Shown: positions 48,194-57,342, counted from the first letter of the stretch. The stretch: DNA of 64,000 nucleotides from an uncultured Sphingomonas sp. (GCF_913062585.1 NZ_CAJXWX010000005.1:103408-167407); one strand, 5' to 3'. Program-made: numbers and translations. The notes: generated from the letters alone by a model not told the origin.

Positions 48194-48691
48194 TCAGCCG
48201 TCGTTCGACCGCAAATCCTCGATCCGCGCCCGCTCGCTTTCGGGAATGAAACCCTCGAGCACCGTCCAGAAGCCGGTAACAGCCTGCTGCCCCGCTCGCG
48301 CATAGGCCTTGGACAGTTTTTCGCGCAACGCGTCGAACAACTCCGCTTCCATCGCCGCTCCGGCAGGCGTCAGCCGCAACAGCCGCTGCCGCCGGTCGCG
48401 GTCGCCCGGTCGCGTCTCGACCAGGTCGCGCACCGCCAGCTCGTTGAGCACGCGGCCCAGCGACTGTTTGGTGATCGCCAGCAGGGACAGCAGCTCGCTG
48501 ACCGTCATGTCGGGCTTGCGCGCCATGAAATAGAGCGCGCGGTGATGGGCGCGGCCCAACCCTTGCGCGGCGAGGCCGCGATCAATCGAGCGCACGAGGT
48601 GGCTATTGCCGAAATACAGCAATTCCATCCCCCTACGGAGTTCCGGTTCGCGGAGAAACTGTGCCGATGCGGACTGGTTCGAGGCAGCCAT
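48194..48691 (-). CDS. MarR-type winged-helix regulator, divergent from ilvE
   Basis: A 165-residue regulator. HRALYFMARKPDMTVSELLS, LLAITKQSLGRVLNELAVRD and LVETRPGDRDRRQRLLRLTP make up the winged helix. The start at 48691 (MAASNQSASAQFLREPELRR) fits. It is divergent from ilvE with a 51-base gap. Such a pairing suggests control of ilvE or of itself from the shared promoter region. Confidence 0.88.
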   Translation of the reverse strand: MAASNQSASAQFLREPELRRGMELLYFGNSHLVRSIDRGLAAQGLGRAHHRALYFMARKPDMTVSELLSLLAITKQSLGRVLNELAVRDLVETRPGDRDRRQRLLRLTPAGAAMEAELFDALREKLSKAYARAGQQAVTGFWTVLEGFIPESERARIEDLRSNDG

Positions 48692-48742
48692 GTTGACCCG
48701 TCTACTCACACGTCCTAGGCCACGGCAACCCAAAACAGAGAG

Positions 48743-49849
48743 ATGGTCATGGAAGCGCATCAATCCCTTACGTTTCGGTTCGATCTTTGCCAGGCCCCGG
48801 TCGCGGCGAGCGAGCGGTCCGCGCGTCTGGTCGATCCCGGCTTCGGGCGCGTTTTCACCGATCACATGGCCCTGATCCGCTATAGCGACGACAAGGGCTG
48901 GCACGATGCGCAGATCACCGCGCGCGTGCCGCTTCAGGTCGATCCGGCCGCGTCGGTCCTGCATTATGCGCAGGAAATCTTCGAAGGGATGAAGGCGTAC
49001 CGCTTGGCCGATGGCGGCACCGCGCTGTTCCGGCCCGAAGCCAATGCGCGGCGTTTCCAGGACTCGGCGCGCCGCATGGCGATGCCGGAGCTGCCTGAGC
49101 ATATGTTCCTCGAATCCGTCGAGCGACTGGTCGAGATCGAGCGCGACTGGATTCCCGAGCAGGATGGCGGCGCACTCTATCTGCGTCCCTTCATGTTCGC
49201 CAGCGAGGTGTTCCTGGGCGTGAAGCCCTCGGCCGAATATCTCTACATGGTGATCGCGTCCTCGGTCGGCGCCTATTTCAAGGGCGGCGCGCCCGCCGTC
49301 TCGATCTGGGTGAGCCAGGGCTATACCCGCGCCGCGCCGGGCGGCACGGGCGCCGCCAAGTGCGGTGGCAATTATGCCGCCAGCCTGCTGGCGCAGAAGG
49401 AAGCGATCGCCAATGGTTGCGACCAGGTGGTCTTCCTCGACGCGGTCGAGCGCCGCTGGGTCGAGGAGCTGGGCGGCATGAACGTCTTCTTCGTGTTCGA
49501 CGACGGCAGCCTGGTGACGCCGCCGCTGACCGGCACCATCCTGCCCGGCATCACCCGCGATTCGATCCTGACCATCGCCCGCGCGCAAGGTCTGACCGTG
49601 CGCGAGGAGCCCTATGCCATCGATCAATGGCGCGCCGACGCCGCCAGCGGTCGCCTGGTCGAGGCCTTTGCCTGCGGTACCGCCGCGGTCGTCACCCCGA
49701 TCGGCAGCGTGGCGGAGCCGGCTGGCCGCTTCACCATCGGTAGCGGCGGCCCCGGCCAGCTGACCACGCGGCTTCGTGAACAGCTGGTCGCGATCCAGCG
49801 CGGCCAGGCCCCCGACCCGCATGGCTGGATGCGCCGCCTGGGCGGATGA
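48743..49849 (+). CDS. ilvE: Branched-chain amino acid aminotransferase
   Basis: PLP-dependent class IV aminotransferase for the last step of leucine, isoleucine and valine synthesis. The 368-residue length is that of the long IlvE form (family of BCAT in plants and animals). YAQEIFEGMKAYRLADGGTA, FRPEANARRF and AAPGGTGAAKCGGNYAASLL with PLP-binding Lys206, then NVFFVFDDGSLVTPPLTGTI and LPGITRDSIL. The start follows GAGAG by a few bases. Confidence 0.95.
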   Translation: MVMEAHQSLTFRFDLCQAPVAASERSARLVDPGFGRVFTDHMALIRYSDDKGWHDAQITARVPLQVDPAASVLHYAQEIFEGMKAYRLADGGTALFRPEANARRFQDSARRMAMPELPEHMFLESVERLVEIERDWIPEQDGGALYLRPFMFASEVFLGVKPSAEYLYMVIASSVGAYFKGGAPAVSIWVSQGYTRAAPGGTGAAKCGGNYAASLLAQKEAIANGCDQVVFLDAVERRWVEELGGMNVFFVFDDGSLVTPPLTGTILPGITRDSILTIARAQGLTVREEPYAIDQWRADAASGRLVEAFACGTAAVVTPIGSVAEPAGRFTIGSGGPGQLTTRLREQLVAIQRGQAPDPHGWMRRLGG

Positions 49850-49867
49850 TTTCGCGCCGATAAGGGC

Positions 49868-49895
49868 TTTTCAACAGCGGCGCGCCGGTTATAAG
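49868..49895 (+). promoter_or_regulatory. Promoter of tRNA-Gln
   Basis: TTTTCA at 49868-49873, a 16-base spacer, then TATAAG at 49890-49895. This places the transcription start a few bases ahead of the tRNA at 49910. Two copies of the palindrome GGCGCGCC (49879-49886 and 49895-49902) flank the -10. Confidence 0.5.
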
Positions 49896-49909
49896 GCGCG
49901 CCTCTCCAC

Positions 49910-49984
49910 TGGGGCGTCGCCAAGCGGTAAGGCAACGGTTTTTGGTACCGTCATACGCAGGTTCGAATCCTGCCGCCCCAGCCA
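49910..49984 (+). tRNA. tRNA-Gln (anticodon TTG)
   Basis: A complete cloverleaf: acceptor TGGGGCG pairs with CGCCCCA, the D-arm includes GCCAAGCGGTAAGGC, and the anticodon stem CGGTT/ACCG holds TTG. The T-arm is GCAGG-TTCGAAT-CCTGC, the discriminator is G, and the 3' CCA is encoded. The 3' end is the likely attachment site of the adjoining integrase. Confidence 0.95.
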
Positions 49985-50028
49985 ATTTACAGCTAAGTGA
50001 TTGATCGAACTGGCTAACCCCGGTCCGG

Positions 50029-52059
50029 ATGCCCCAGTATGTACAGTCGACTGTGCCAATGGGGTTTGCGGGGAGATCAACGTCCTTGGCCTCGCTCCAG
50101 CATGTCTATCGCCGCGGCCACATTTTCTGGTGGCGCAGGGTTCATTCTTCGTTCCATAATGCACCCATTGACGTTCGCCTGTCGCTCGGGACCCCCGACC
50201 GGCTGCAGGCGCGGAACCGGGGCGCGGTGTTGACCGCGTCCTATGATCGGGTGGTGACCATGCTGAACGAACATGTTCGCGCTAATCGCGAGCTGACCGA
50301 GCGCGAACTTCAGGCGATCGCCAAGGCGATGTATGAGGAACGCCTTGCCGAGGTCTGTACCGAGCAGCGCGCCACGCCCTATGACGCCGAGCATCATTCA
50401 ACTACGAACCGCGCCTTCGTCGACTATTTCCGGCGCCTGACGCTGCAGGGCGGGCATATGTCGTTCCTGCCCGACGAACAGCGCAAGCTGGAGGCGGAGG
50501 GTTGGGATGCGCAGCGCATCGCCGATCTGCAAACGATCATCGCCTTACGGGAGAACAAGGGCGTCAGTCCGATCCGCCGGGACGAAATCGACCGGCACCT
50601 TGCGGCTGCGGGCTTCGCGATCGACGACCGGCTGCGGTGGCTGGTCGAGCTCGCCCTCTATCCGACCTATCGCGACGTCTATGCCGATGCCGAACAGCAA
50701 TTGCGGACATTAGTGCAGCCCGTCGTCGCGACGGCGTCTCGGCCACCACCACAATCTGTCCATGCGCCGGCCGACGACATATCGCCACAGGTGTCAGCCG
50801 GCGTTTCCGGTATTCCGGACGACTGGATGCACTGCGGCCCTGTCGAGGCGGCGGAGCGGATGATTGCGGAAACGCCAAGGCTTCTCGAGCATCGGCGCGA
50901 CGGCAAGCGCGCGAAGGATAGCGTCGGCGAGCAGACGCTTCGGCAGATCCGCTGGGCGGCGACCCTGCTGCAGAAATCACTGCCAGCGGGGACGCCGCTC
51001 TGGAAGGTGACCAAGGCGGACATTCTTGCGTTGGACGGCCATTTCGACAATCTGCCGATCCACTACGGCAAGTCGCCACGCGATCGCGTATTGGAGCAGA
51101 CGCTCGACGAAGCCGTCGCGCTGGCGGCGGAGGATGTCGCCGACGGCAAGCTGAACATGGACGATATCGGGTTTTCCACTGGCACGACCAACAAGCACTT
51201 CAACAAGCTGGCGCAAATCCATGCCTTTATGCGCACCCATGTCGATGCGGCGCCGGTCATCGACTTCGCGCTGTTCACCGTTGCGATTGACGCGGACGAA
51301 CGCGAAGCCCGAAAGCGCTACACGCGGGAACAGGGCGAAGCGTTGTTCAAGCTGCCACCCTGGACCGGATGCGAGGGGACCGGCGAGCGGCTGGAGGCGG
51401 GCAAGACCGTCATCCACGATGGTCTGTTTTTCGTGCTGCTGCTGGTCTGGTATACCGGTGCCCGCCGGGAGGAACTGTGCAAGCTGATGCTGGACGATGT
51501 CGAGCATCGGCACGGCATCCACTATCTGCTGATCCGTGCGACTGAGACGGGGCGCGTCAAGAACAAGTCGGCCCGCCGGGTCGTCGTCATTGCGGACGAA
51601 CTCGTCCGCCTCGGCTTTCTGCGCTACGTCGAGGCGATGCGAGCGGCCGGCGAACGCCTGCTGTTCCCGGAACTGGTGCCCGGCGGCACTACCAAGCGGA
51701 AGCTCGGCGATGTCTTCTACAAACTGTGGTGGATGTACATCGCGCCGATGGTGCCCGACCTGAAGCGTGGACAGGCGATGCATTCGGCGCGGCACATGGT
51801 GTCGGACGAACTGAAGGATCAGGAAGTCTTCCTCGAATTCCGCAACGATCATCTCGGGCACCGTGGCAAGGGCGGCGAGGGCGAGACGCGCTATCCCGCA
51901 GCGGCCTCGCTCCAGAAGCTGAAGTCGGTGGTCGAGAAGATCCCCGTGGTCACGGGGCATCTCCCGGATCAGAGCAAGATCAACCTCTTGCCGGTGGGAT
52001 TGCGTCAGCCAAGGCCGACGCGGGGCAAGGATCGCGACAGGGAGGAAACAGGCGCCTGA
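50029..52059 (+). CDS. Tyrosine recombinase / island integrase
   Basis: A 676-residue phage-type integrase. The N-terminus LQHVYRRGHIFWWRRV matches the DUF6538 segment found in such recombinases. The central SAM-like DNA-binding part is about residues 280-400. The catalytic set is complete: Arg479 (YTGARREEL), His585-x-x-Arg588 (HSARH), His611 (DHLGHRGKG) and nucleophile Tyr622 (ETRYPAA). It starts 45 bases past the tRNA-Gln CCA in the same direction. ATG 50059 is an alternative start. It should be active by sequence. Confidence 0.92.
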   Translation: MPQYVQSTVPMGFAGRSTSLASLQHVYRRGHIFWWRRVHSSFHNAPIDVRLSLGTPDRLQARNRGAVLTASYDRVVTMLNEHVRANRELTERELQAIAKAMYEERLAEVCTEQRATPYDAEHHSTTNRAFVDYFRRLTLQGGHMSFLPDEQRKLEAEGWDAQRIADLQTIIALRENKGVSPIRRDEIDRHLAAAGFAIDDRLRWLVELALYPTYRDVYADAEQQLRTLVQPVVATASRPPPQSVHAPADDISPQVSAGVSGIPDDWMHCGPVEAAERMIAETPRLLEHRRDGKRAKDSVGEQTLRQIRWAATLLQKSLPAGTPLWKVTKADILALDGHFDNLPIHYGKSPRDRVLEQTLDEAVALAAEDVADGKLNMDDIGFSTGTTNKHFNKLAQIHAFMRTHVDAAPVIDFALFTVAIDADEREARKRYTREQGEALFKLPPWTGCEGTGERLEAGKTVIHDGLFFVLLLVWYTGARREELCKLMLDDVEHRHGIHYLLIRATETGRVKNKSARRVVVIADELVRLGFLRYVEAMRAAGERLLFPELVPGGTTKRKLGDVFYKLWWMYIAPMVPDLKRGQAMHSARHMVSDELKDQEVFLEFRNDHLGHRGKGGEGETRYPAAASLQKLKSVVEKIPVVTGHLPDQSKINLLPVGLRQPRPTRGKDRDREETGA

Positions 52060-52104
52060 CACCCGTCTGTTAGCCCATCACGTGGGGAACGGAATGGCGA
52101 TGCG

Positions 52105-53268
52105 TCAGGCCGGGCATATCGCTGCAGTTTGCCGGCGTTGAACGAGCAGCAGGATCACCAGCGCCATGGCCGCCATGCCTGCACCGGCGACCGCGACGGC
52201 GGGCAGGCCCAGATTCGCACCGATCACCCCTCCGCCGAGCGCCGCGCCGATCGCATTGCCAAGGTTGAAGGCGCCGATGTTCATCGCCGAGGCAAGGTTC
52301 GGCGCATCGGCTGCCGCCACCATTACCCGCATTTGCAACGGCGGTACGATGGCGAAGCTGGCGATGCCCCAGATGAGGATAGCGGCGGCGGCGGCCCATG
52401 GCCATTGCATGACGCCCGCGAACACGATCAGCACCGCCGCGAGGAAGGCGAAGCTGCCGATCAGCGTCCGCTCGATCGACCGGTCGGCAAGGCGACCGCC
52501 GAGCGTGTTCCCGATCGTCAGCCCGATCCCGTACAGCACCAGCATCGCCGTCACGAACCCGGTCGAGGCGTGGGTTTCCTCGCGCAGGATCGGGACGATG
52601 TAGGTGAAGACGGTGAACATCGCGCTGGCACCGACCACGGTCAGCGCCAGTGCCGCCAGCACCGGTCCGCGGGTCAGGACGCGGAGTTCCGCCGCCATGT
52701 CGCCCTCCGTCGATGCCGGGAGCGAGGGCAGGGCAAAGCGCAGTGCCACGATCGCCACGGCACCGACGCCGGCAATGCCCGCGAACGCCGTGCGCCAGCC
52801 CAGCACCTCGCCGGCCCAGGTCGCGAGCGGCACGCCGCCGATCGTCGCCACCGTCAGCCCGGTTAACATCGCGGCGACCGCGCCCGCGCGCCGGTCGGGC
52901 GGCACGAGGCTGGCGGCGACCACCGAGCCGACGCCGAAAAAGGCGCCGTGATTGAACGAGGTGACGATCCGTGCCGCCATCAGCATCCAATAGCCATCGG
53001 CGATCGCGGACAATGCGTTGCCGATCGTGAAGATGGCCATCAGCCCGATCAGCAGTGTTCGCCGGTTCACGCGGCCGGTCGTCAGGGTCATCAGCGGCGC
53101 GCCGATCAGCACGCCCATCGCATAGGCGCTGACCAGTAGCCCCGCCGCCGGGATCGACACGCCGAGATCGGATGCGATGCCTGGCAGCATGCCCATCGGC
53201 GCGAACTCGGTCACACCGATGCCGAACGCGCCCATGGCGAGCGCGAGAAGGGGGAAATTCAGTTTCAT
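52105..53268 (-). CDS. DHA1-type MFS efflux transporter, YdhP/AraJ-like
   Basis: A 387-residue inner-membrane protein with 12 helices. FPLLALAMGAFGIGVTEFAP is the family N-terminus, with motif A-like IGAPLMTLTTGRVNRRTLLI and AARIVTSFNHGAFFGVGSVV. Members export sugars, arabinose-like compounds or drugs. It follows the aldo/keto reductase gene by 17 bases in the same transcript and is probably controlled by the divergent LysR gene. Confidence 0.9.
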   Translation of the reverse strand: MKLNFPLLALAMGAFGIGVTEFAPMGMLPGIASDLGVSIPAAGLLVSAYAMGVLIGAPLMTLTTGRVNRRTLLIGLMAIFTIGNALSAIADGYWMLMAARIVTSFNHGAFFGVGSVVAASLVPPDRRAGAVAAMLTGLTVATIGGVPLATWAGEVLGWRTAFAGIAGVGAVAIVALRFALPSLPASTEGDMAAELRVLTRGPVLAALALTVVGASAMFTVFTYIVPILREETHASTGFVTAMLVLYGIGLTIGNTLGGRLADRSIERTLIGSFAFLAAVLIVFAGVMQWPWAAAAAILIWGIASFAIVPPLQMRVMVAAADAPNLASAMNIGAFNLGNAIGAALGGGVIGANLGLPAVAVAGAGMAAMALVILLLVQRRQTAAICPA

Positions 53269-53285
53269 CGAATGGCTCCCTTTCG

Positions 53286-54320
53286 TCAGACGAGTGGCGG
53301 GTTCAGGCGGGCGAAGTCCTCCTGCTGCACGTACGGGGTGTGCGGGTACGGCGGCAGCACGGCGCTCGCCGCATCCAGCGCGGTCATCTGCTCCGCCGTC
53401 AACGACCAGCCGACCGCGCCGAGATTTTCGCGCAACTGCGCTTCGTTGCGCGCCCCGATGATGACCGAGGCGACGGTCGGCCGCTGCAACAACCAGTTGA
53501 TCGCGATCTGCGGCACGCTCTTGCCCGCCTCGGCCGCGACCGCCTCCAGCGCATCGATCACGCGGTAGAGATGCTCGGCCTCGACCGGCGGCGCGAACTG
53601 TTCGGTATCGTGCAGGCGGCTGCCTGCGGGGATCGGACGGTCGCGCCCGATCCTGCCGGTCAACCGGCCCCAGCCGAGCGGGCTCCAGACCAGCGCGCCG
53701 ACGCCTTGGTCACGGCCGAGCGGCATCAGGTCCGCCTCATAGGCGCGACCGATCAGCGAATAGTAGACCTGATGGGCGACGAGCCGGGGCCAACCGTGCC
53801 GATGCGCCAGGCCCTGCGCCTTCATCAATTGCCAGCCGGGATAGTTTGAGACGCCGGCATAGCGGACCTTGCCCGACGCGATCAGCCGGTCGAGTGTGGC
53901 CATCAGCTCCTCGGTCGGCGTGGAGGCGTCGAAGGCGTGGAGCTGGAGCAGGTCGATATGGTCGGTGCCGAGCCGGCGCAGCGATGCCTCGACCGTCCCG
54001 ATCAGCCGTGCGCGCGAGACGCCCCAGTCCTGCGGCCCGTCGCCGATCGGCAAGCCGGTCTTGGTCGACAGCAGCACTGCGTCGCGCCGCCCTTTGATCG
54101 CCGCGCCCAGCACCTCCTCCGACGCACCGTTGGAATAGACATCGGCAGTGTCGAATAGCGTGACCCCGGCGTCGAGGCAGATGTCGACCAGCCGCCGCGC
54201 CTCGGCCGCATCGCTTTGTCCCCATGCGCCGAACAGCTGCCCGGTGCCGCCGAACGTGCCGGTGCCGAACGACAGCGCGGGTACCCGGAGTCCCGATGCG
54301 CCCAGTTGCCGATATTCCAT
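53286..54320 (-). CDS. Aldo/keto reductase
   Basis: NADPH-dependent oxidoreductase of 344 residues with a TIM barrel. MEYRQLGASGLRVPALSFGT is the family start. The catalytic Asp and Tyr are in LFDTADVYSNGASEEVLG, Lys in STKTGLPIGDG, and His in DLLQLHAFDASTP. NADPH site residues sit near VIIGARNEAQLRENLGAV. First gene of a two-gene unit with the MFS transporter. The carbonyl substrate is unknown. Confidence 0.92.
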   Translation of the reverse strand: MEYRQLGASGLRVPALSFGTGTFGGTGQLFGAWGQSDAAEARRLVDICLDAGVTLFDTADVYSNGASEEVLGAAIKGRRDAVLLSTKTGLPIGDGPQDWGVSRARLIGTVEASLRRLGTDHIDLLQLHAFDASTPTEELMATLDRLIASGKVRYAGVSNYPGWQLMKAQGLAHRHGWPRLVAHQVYYSLIGRAYEADLMPLGRDQGVGALVWSPLGWGRLTGRIGRDRPIPAGSRLHDTEQFAPPVEAEHLYRVIDALEAVAAEAGKSVPQIAINWLLQRPTVASVIIGARNEAQLRENLGAVGWSLTAEQMTALDAASAVLPPYPHTPYVQQEDFARLNPPLV

Positions 54321-54409
54321 TTGCCGCCCTTCCGTGTTTTCCATCAGGTGCATAGATGGCGGGACGGTTGCCGGCGCATAACCCGGCGGAAATGCGAAGG
54401 AGCTGTGCG

Positions 54410-55318
54410 TTGGATGCAAAGCTGATTGGGGGCACCGACCGAGCGCGTTCACTGGCGCTGTTCACTGCGGTGGTGGAGCAGGGAAGTTTCTCCGCCGCCG
54501 GCCGAGCGGTCGGCCTGACCGCTTCGGCGGTCGCGCGTGCGATTGACCGGATCGAGGCGCGGTTGGGCGTGCGGCTGTTGCTGCGCTCGACCCGCATGTT
54601 GACGCTGACCGCCGAGGGCCAAGCCTATCTGCAAACCGCGCGGCGGATCCTGTCCGACCTCGACGATGCCGAGCAGCAGATCGCCGACCAAGGCGCGCCG
54701 CGCGGTCGGCTGCGGGTCAGCGCGGCGCTGTCGCATGGGCGGTTGTGCGTGGTGCCGCTGCTCAAGGATTTCGCGCGCCTCTATCCGCATATCCTAATCG
54801 ACATCGCGCTGACCGACACGCTCGTCGACGTGGCCGGAGGCCAAGCCGATGTGGCGATCCGGTTCGGGCCGCTGGCGGACAGTAGTCTGACCGCGCGCAA
54901 GCTGGGTGAGAGCCGGCGGGTGATCGTCGCCGCACCCGACTATCTCGCCTGTCACGGGGTGCCGGTGGTGCCGGAGGATCTACACGGCCATAACTGCCTG
55001 AACTTCAATTTCCGCCGGGCAGAGCCGAGCTGGCCGTTCCGCCGCGACGGTCGGGATATGTCGCTGACCGTGAAGGGCAATATCGAGGCGAACAACGGCG
55101 AGACGTTGGGGCAACTTGCCGCGGCGGGCGTCGGCATCACCCGTGTCGGCCGGTTCAGTGTGGTGGATGCGATCGCAGAGGGGCGGCTCGTGCCGCTCTT
55201 GGAAGACTATAATCCCGGCGACGTCGAGCTGATCCATGCGGTATTCGTGGGCGGCTCGACCGTACCGGCGCGCGTCAGGGCCTTTGTCGACTTCCTCGCC
55301 GACCGGCTGGCGCATTGA
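54410..55318 (+). CDS. LysR family transcriptional regulator
   Basis: A regulator of about 302 residues: N-terminal helix-turn-helix ALFTAVVEQGSFSAAGRAVG, then LTASAVARAIDRIEARLGVR, and a periplasmic-binding-like effector domain from about residue 90 (GRLRVSAALSHGRLCVVPLL). The TTG at 54410 is chosen because AAGGAG lies seven bases upstream. ATG at 54356 or 54392 would be longer. It is divergent from the aldo/keto reductase and MFS genes, a standard LysR control layout. Confidence 0.9.
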   Translation: MDAKLIGGTDRARSLALFTAVVEQGSFSAAGRAVGLTASAVARAIDRIEARLGVRLLLRSTRMLTLTAEGQAYLQTARRILSDLDDAEQQIADQGAPRGRLRVSAALSHGRLCVVPLLKDFARLYPHILIDIALTDTLVDVAGGQADVAIRFGPLADSSLTARKLGESRRVIVAAPDYLACHGVPVVPEDLHGHNCLNFNFRRAEPSWPFRRDGRDMSLTVKGNIEANNGETLGQLAAAGVGITRVGRFSVVDAIAEGRLVPLLEDYNPGDVELIHAVFVGGSTVPARVRAFVDFLADRLAH

Positions 55319-55411
55319 CGGCGAATCCATGTCGCGCTCGCCGGTATGGCGATGGAATGCATCTTCTGCTATCAGCATCGCCGTCCAGCGATTCAAGGAA
55401 GGAGGGCGACC

Positions 55412-55474
55412 ATGACCGATCAGATCACGCCCGTCCGTGGGATGCAGCGCATCGGCGGCCTGCTCCGCCACTGA
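55412..55474 (+). CDS. 20-residue micro-ORF upstream of the ABC exporter
   Basis: ATG preceded by a very strong GGAAGGAGGG at spacing 7-8, coding MTDQITPVRGMQRIGGLLRH and a TGA. The binding site is better than that of the ABC gene 77 bases downstream, whose own start has none. A leader peptide that controls the transporter, or a small exported peptide, are both possible. The Gly-Gly pair is not enough to call a leader cleavage site, since the exporter has no C39 peptidase domain. Confidence 0.4.
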   Translation: MTDQITPVRGMQRIGGLLRH

Positions 55475-55516
55475 CCTGCGCGGCTTTCCCCGATAGCCGC
55501 TCCCCCCATCGCTGAC

Positions 55517-55555
55517 ATGAGGGCCGCGCCGACTGGTGCGGTGACTTTTTCATGA
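55517..55555 (+). CDS. 12-residue micro-ORF overlapping the ABC exporter start
   Basis: ATG at 55517 codes MRAAPTGAVTFS. Its TGA overlaps the ATG of the ABC gene (ATGA at 55552-55555). Translation ending there would place ribosomes on a start that lacks a binding site of its own. This is a suggestive coupling arrangement but could be chance. Confidence 0.25.
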   Translation: MRAAPTGAVTFS

Positions 55556-57342
55556 CCGACGACGACGAAGACCTGTTCCCGCGTGCATCCGTGCTGCGCA
55601 AGGTTCTGTACTTCACCTTCCGCCTGTGGCACCGGACGCCGCTGCTGGCGGCCGCCTGCGCCGCAGCGATGCTGCTGTCGACGCTGACCGAGGTGTTCGT
55701 GCCCCTCTATGCCGGCCGGATGATCGACGCTGTCGGCGGCGGTGCTGCCGGAGCGGCATGGCTGGCGTTCGGCGTGATCGCTGTTCTCGGGGCGGCCATG
55801 GTGGTGTTCCGCCATCTCGGCTGGTGGGCGATCACGCCGCTGACGCTCGGGATGATGCGCGACGTGACGCAGGAGGCGTTCGCGCGCGTCCAGCGGCTGT
55901 CGTCCGACTGGCATGCCAACGCTTTTTCCGGTTCGACCGTGCGGCGGATCACGCGCGGCATGTGGGCGCTCGATACGCTCAACGACGTACTGCTGCTCTC
56001 GCTGTTGCCGTCGCTGACGGTATTGGTCGGGACGGTGGTCCTGCTTGCCGCACACTGGCCGTTGCTTGGACTGGTGATGGGGGTGGGGGCGCTCGCCTAT
56101 ATCGTGCTGACCGTCGGCTTGGCGACGCGCGTGCTCGCCCCGATCGCGCGGCTGTCGAACCAGTGGGACACGAAGCTGGGCGGCGTGCTGGCCGATGCGA
56201 TCGGCACGAACGCGGTGGTGAAGGCATTCGGCGGCGAAGCGCAGGAAGAAGCGCTGCTCGCCCGGACCGTCGCCAAGTGGCACCGGCGTACGCGCCGGAC
56301 CTGGATGGCATTCACCTGGGCCGGGTCCGGCCAGCTCGCCCTGCTGTGGCTCATCCGCATCGTCGCCACCGGGGCGGCATTGTGGCTGTGGTCGCGGGGG
56401 CAGGCGAGCGCGGGGGACATGGCCTATGTCATCACCAGCTATCTCGTGCTCAACGGCTATCTTCGCGACATCGGGCAATATGTCCATCAGCTCCAGCGCT
56501 CGGTGAACGAGATGGAGGAATTGGTTGCGCTTCACGACGAGCCACTGGGCGTCGCCGATAGCCCTGACGCCGGTCCGATTGCGATCGAGGCAGGTGCGAT
56601 CCGGTTCGAGGACGTGACCTTCCGTTATGCTGGGCAGGATCGCCCGCTCTACGAGCATCTGAGCGTCACGATCCCGGCGGGGCAGCGTGTCGGTCTGGTG
56701 GGACCGTCGGGATCGGGCAAGACCAGCTTCGTGAAGCTGATCCAGCGGCTCTACGACGTCGATGGCGGCCGGGTGACGATCGACGGGCAGGACGTGGCGC
56801 TGACGACGCAACGATCGCTGCGCCAGCAGGTCGCGATCGTGCCGCAGGAGCCGGTGCTGTTCCACCGCACCCTGGCCGAGAATATCGGCTATGGCCGCCC
56901 CGACGCCAGCCAGGATGAGATCGAACAGGCCGCGCGGCTTGCCAACGCCCATGACTTCATCATTGCGCTGTCCAAGGGCTATCGTACGCTGGTCGGGGAG
57001 CGGGGGGTGAAGCTGTCGGGCGGCGAGCGCCAACGCGTGGCGATCGCGCGCGCGTTCCTCGCGGATGCCCCGATCTTGATCCTCGACGAGGCGACGTCCA
57101 GCCTCGATTCCGAAAGCGAGGCCGCGATCCAGCAGGCGATGGAGCGGCTGATGGTCGGCCGCACCGCCATCGTCATCGCGCATCGGCTTTCGACCGTACG
57201 AGCGCTGGATCGCATTCTGGTGTTCTCGGCGGGGCGGATTGTCGAGGACGGTACGCATGATGATTTGCTGACAGTCGAGCGTGGCCATTATCGTCGGCTG
57301 TTCGAGCGGCAGGCGGGATCGGCGATGCCGGAAATCGCCTGA
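55552..57342 (+). CDS. ABC transporter, fused permease and ATPase (exporter type)
   Basis: A 596-residue half-transporter that would act as a homodimer in the inner membrane. Six helices at about residues 30-320 form the exporter transmembrane domain. ATPase domain: Walker A GLVGPSGSGKTSF, Q-loop VAIVPQEPVLFHRTL, signature VKLSGGERQRVAIARAF, Walker B ADAPILILDEATSSLDSES, and H-loop VIAHRLSTVRA. It lacks the N-terminal peptidase domain of bacteriocin exporters. It resembles multidrug and lipid exporters of the MsbA/Atm1 group. Two micro-ORFs precede it. Confidence 0.92.
   Translation: MTDDDEDLFPRASVLRKVLYFTFRLWHRTPLLAAACAAAMLLSTLTEVFVPLYAGRMIDAVGGGAAGAAWLAFGVIAVLGAAMVVFRHLGWWAITPLTLGMMRDVTQEAFARVQRLSSDWHANAFSGSTVRRITRGMWALDTLNDVLLLSLLPSLTVLVGTVVLLAAHWPLLGLVMGVGALAYIVLTVGLATRVLAPIARLSNQWDTKLGGVLADAIGTNAVVKAFGGEAQEEALLARTVAKWHRRTRRTWMAFTWAGSGQLALLWLIRIVATGAALWLWSRGQASAGDMAYVITSYLVLNGYLRDIGQYVHQLQRSVNEMEELVALHDEPLGVADSPDAGPIAIEAGAIRFEDVTFRYAGQDRPLYEHLSVTIPAGQRVGLVGPSGSGKTSFVKLIQRLYDVDGGRVTIDGQDVALTTQRSLRQQVAIVPQEPVLFHRTLAENIGYGRPDASQDEIEQAARLANAHDFIIALSKGYRTLVGERGVKLSGGERQRVAIARAFLADAPILILDEATSSLDSESEAAIQQAMERLMVGRTAIVIAHRLSTVRALDRILVFSAGRIVEDGTHDDLLTVERGHYRRLFERQAGSAMPEIA

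Noticed and set aside
55412..55474. Double-glycine bacteriocin precursor
   Set aside because: The peptide has a Gly-Gly near its end, but only four residues would follow. The neighbouring exporter lacks a C39 peptidase domain.
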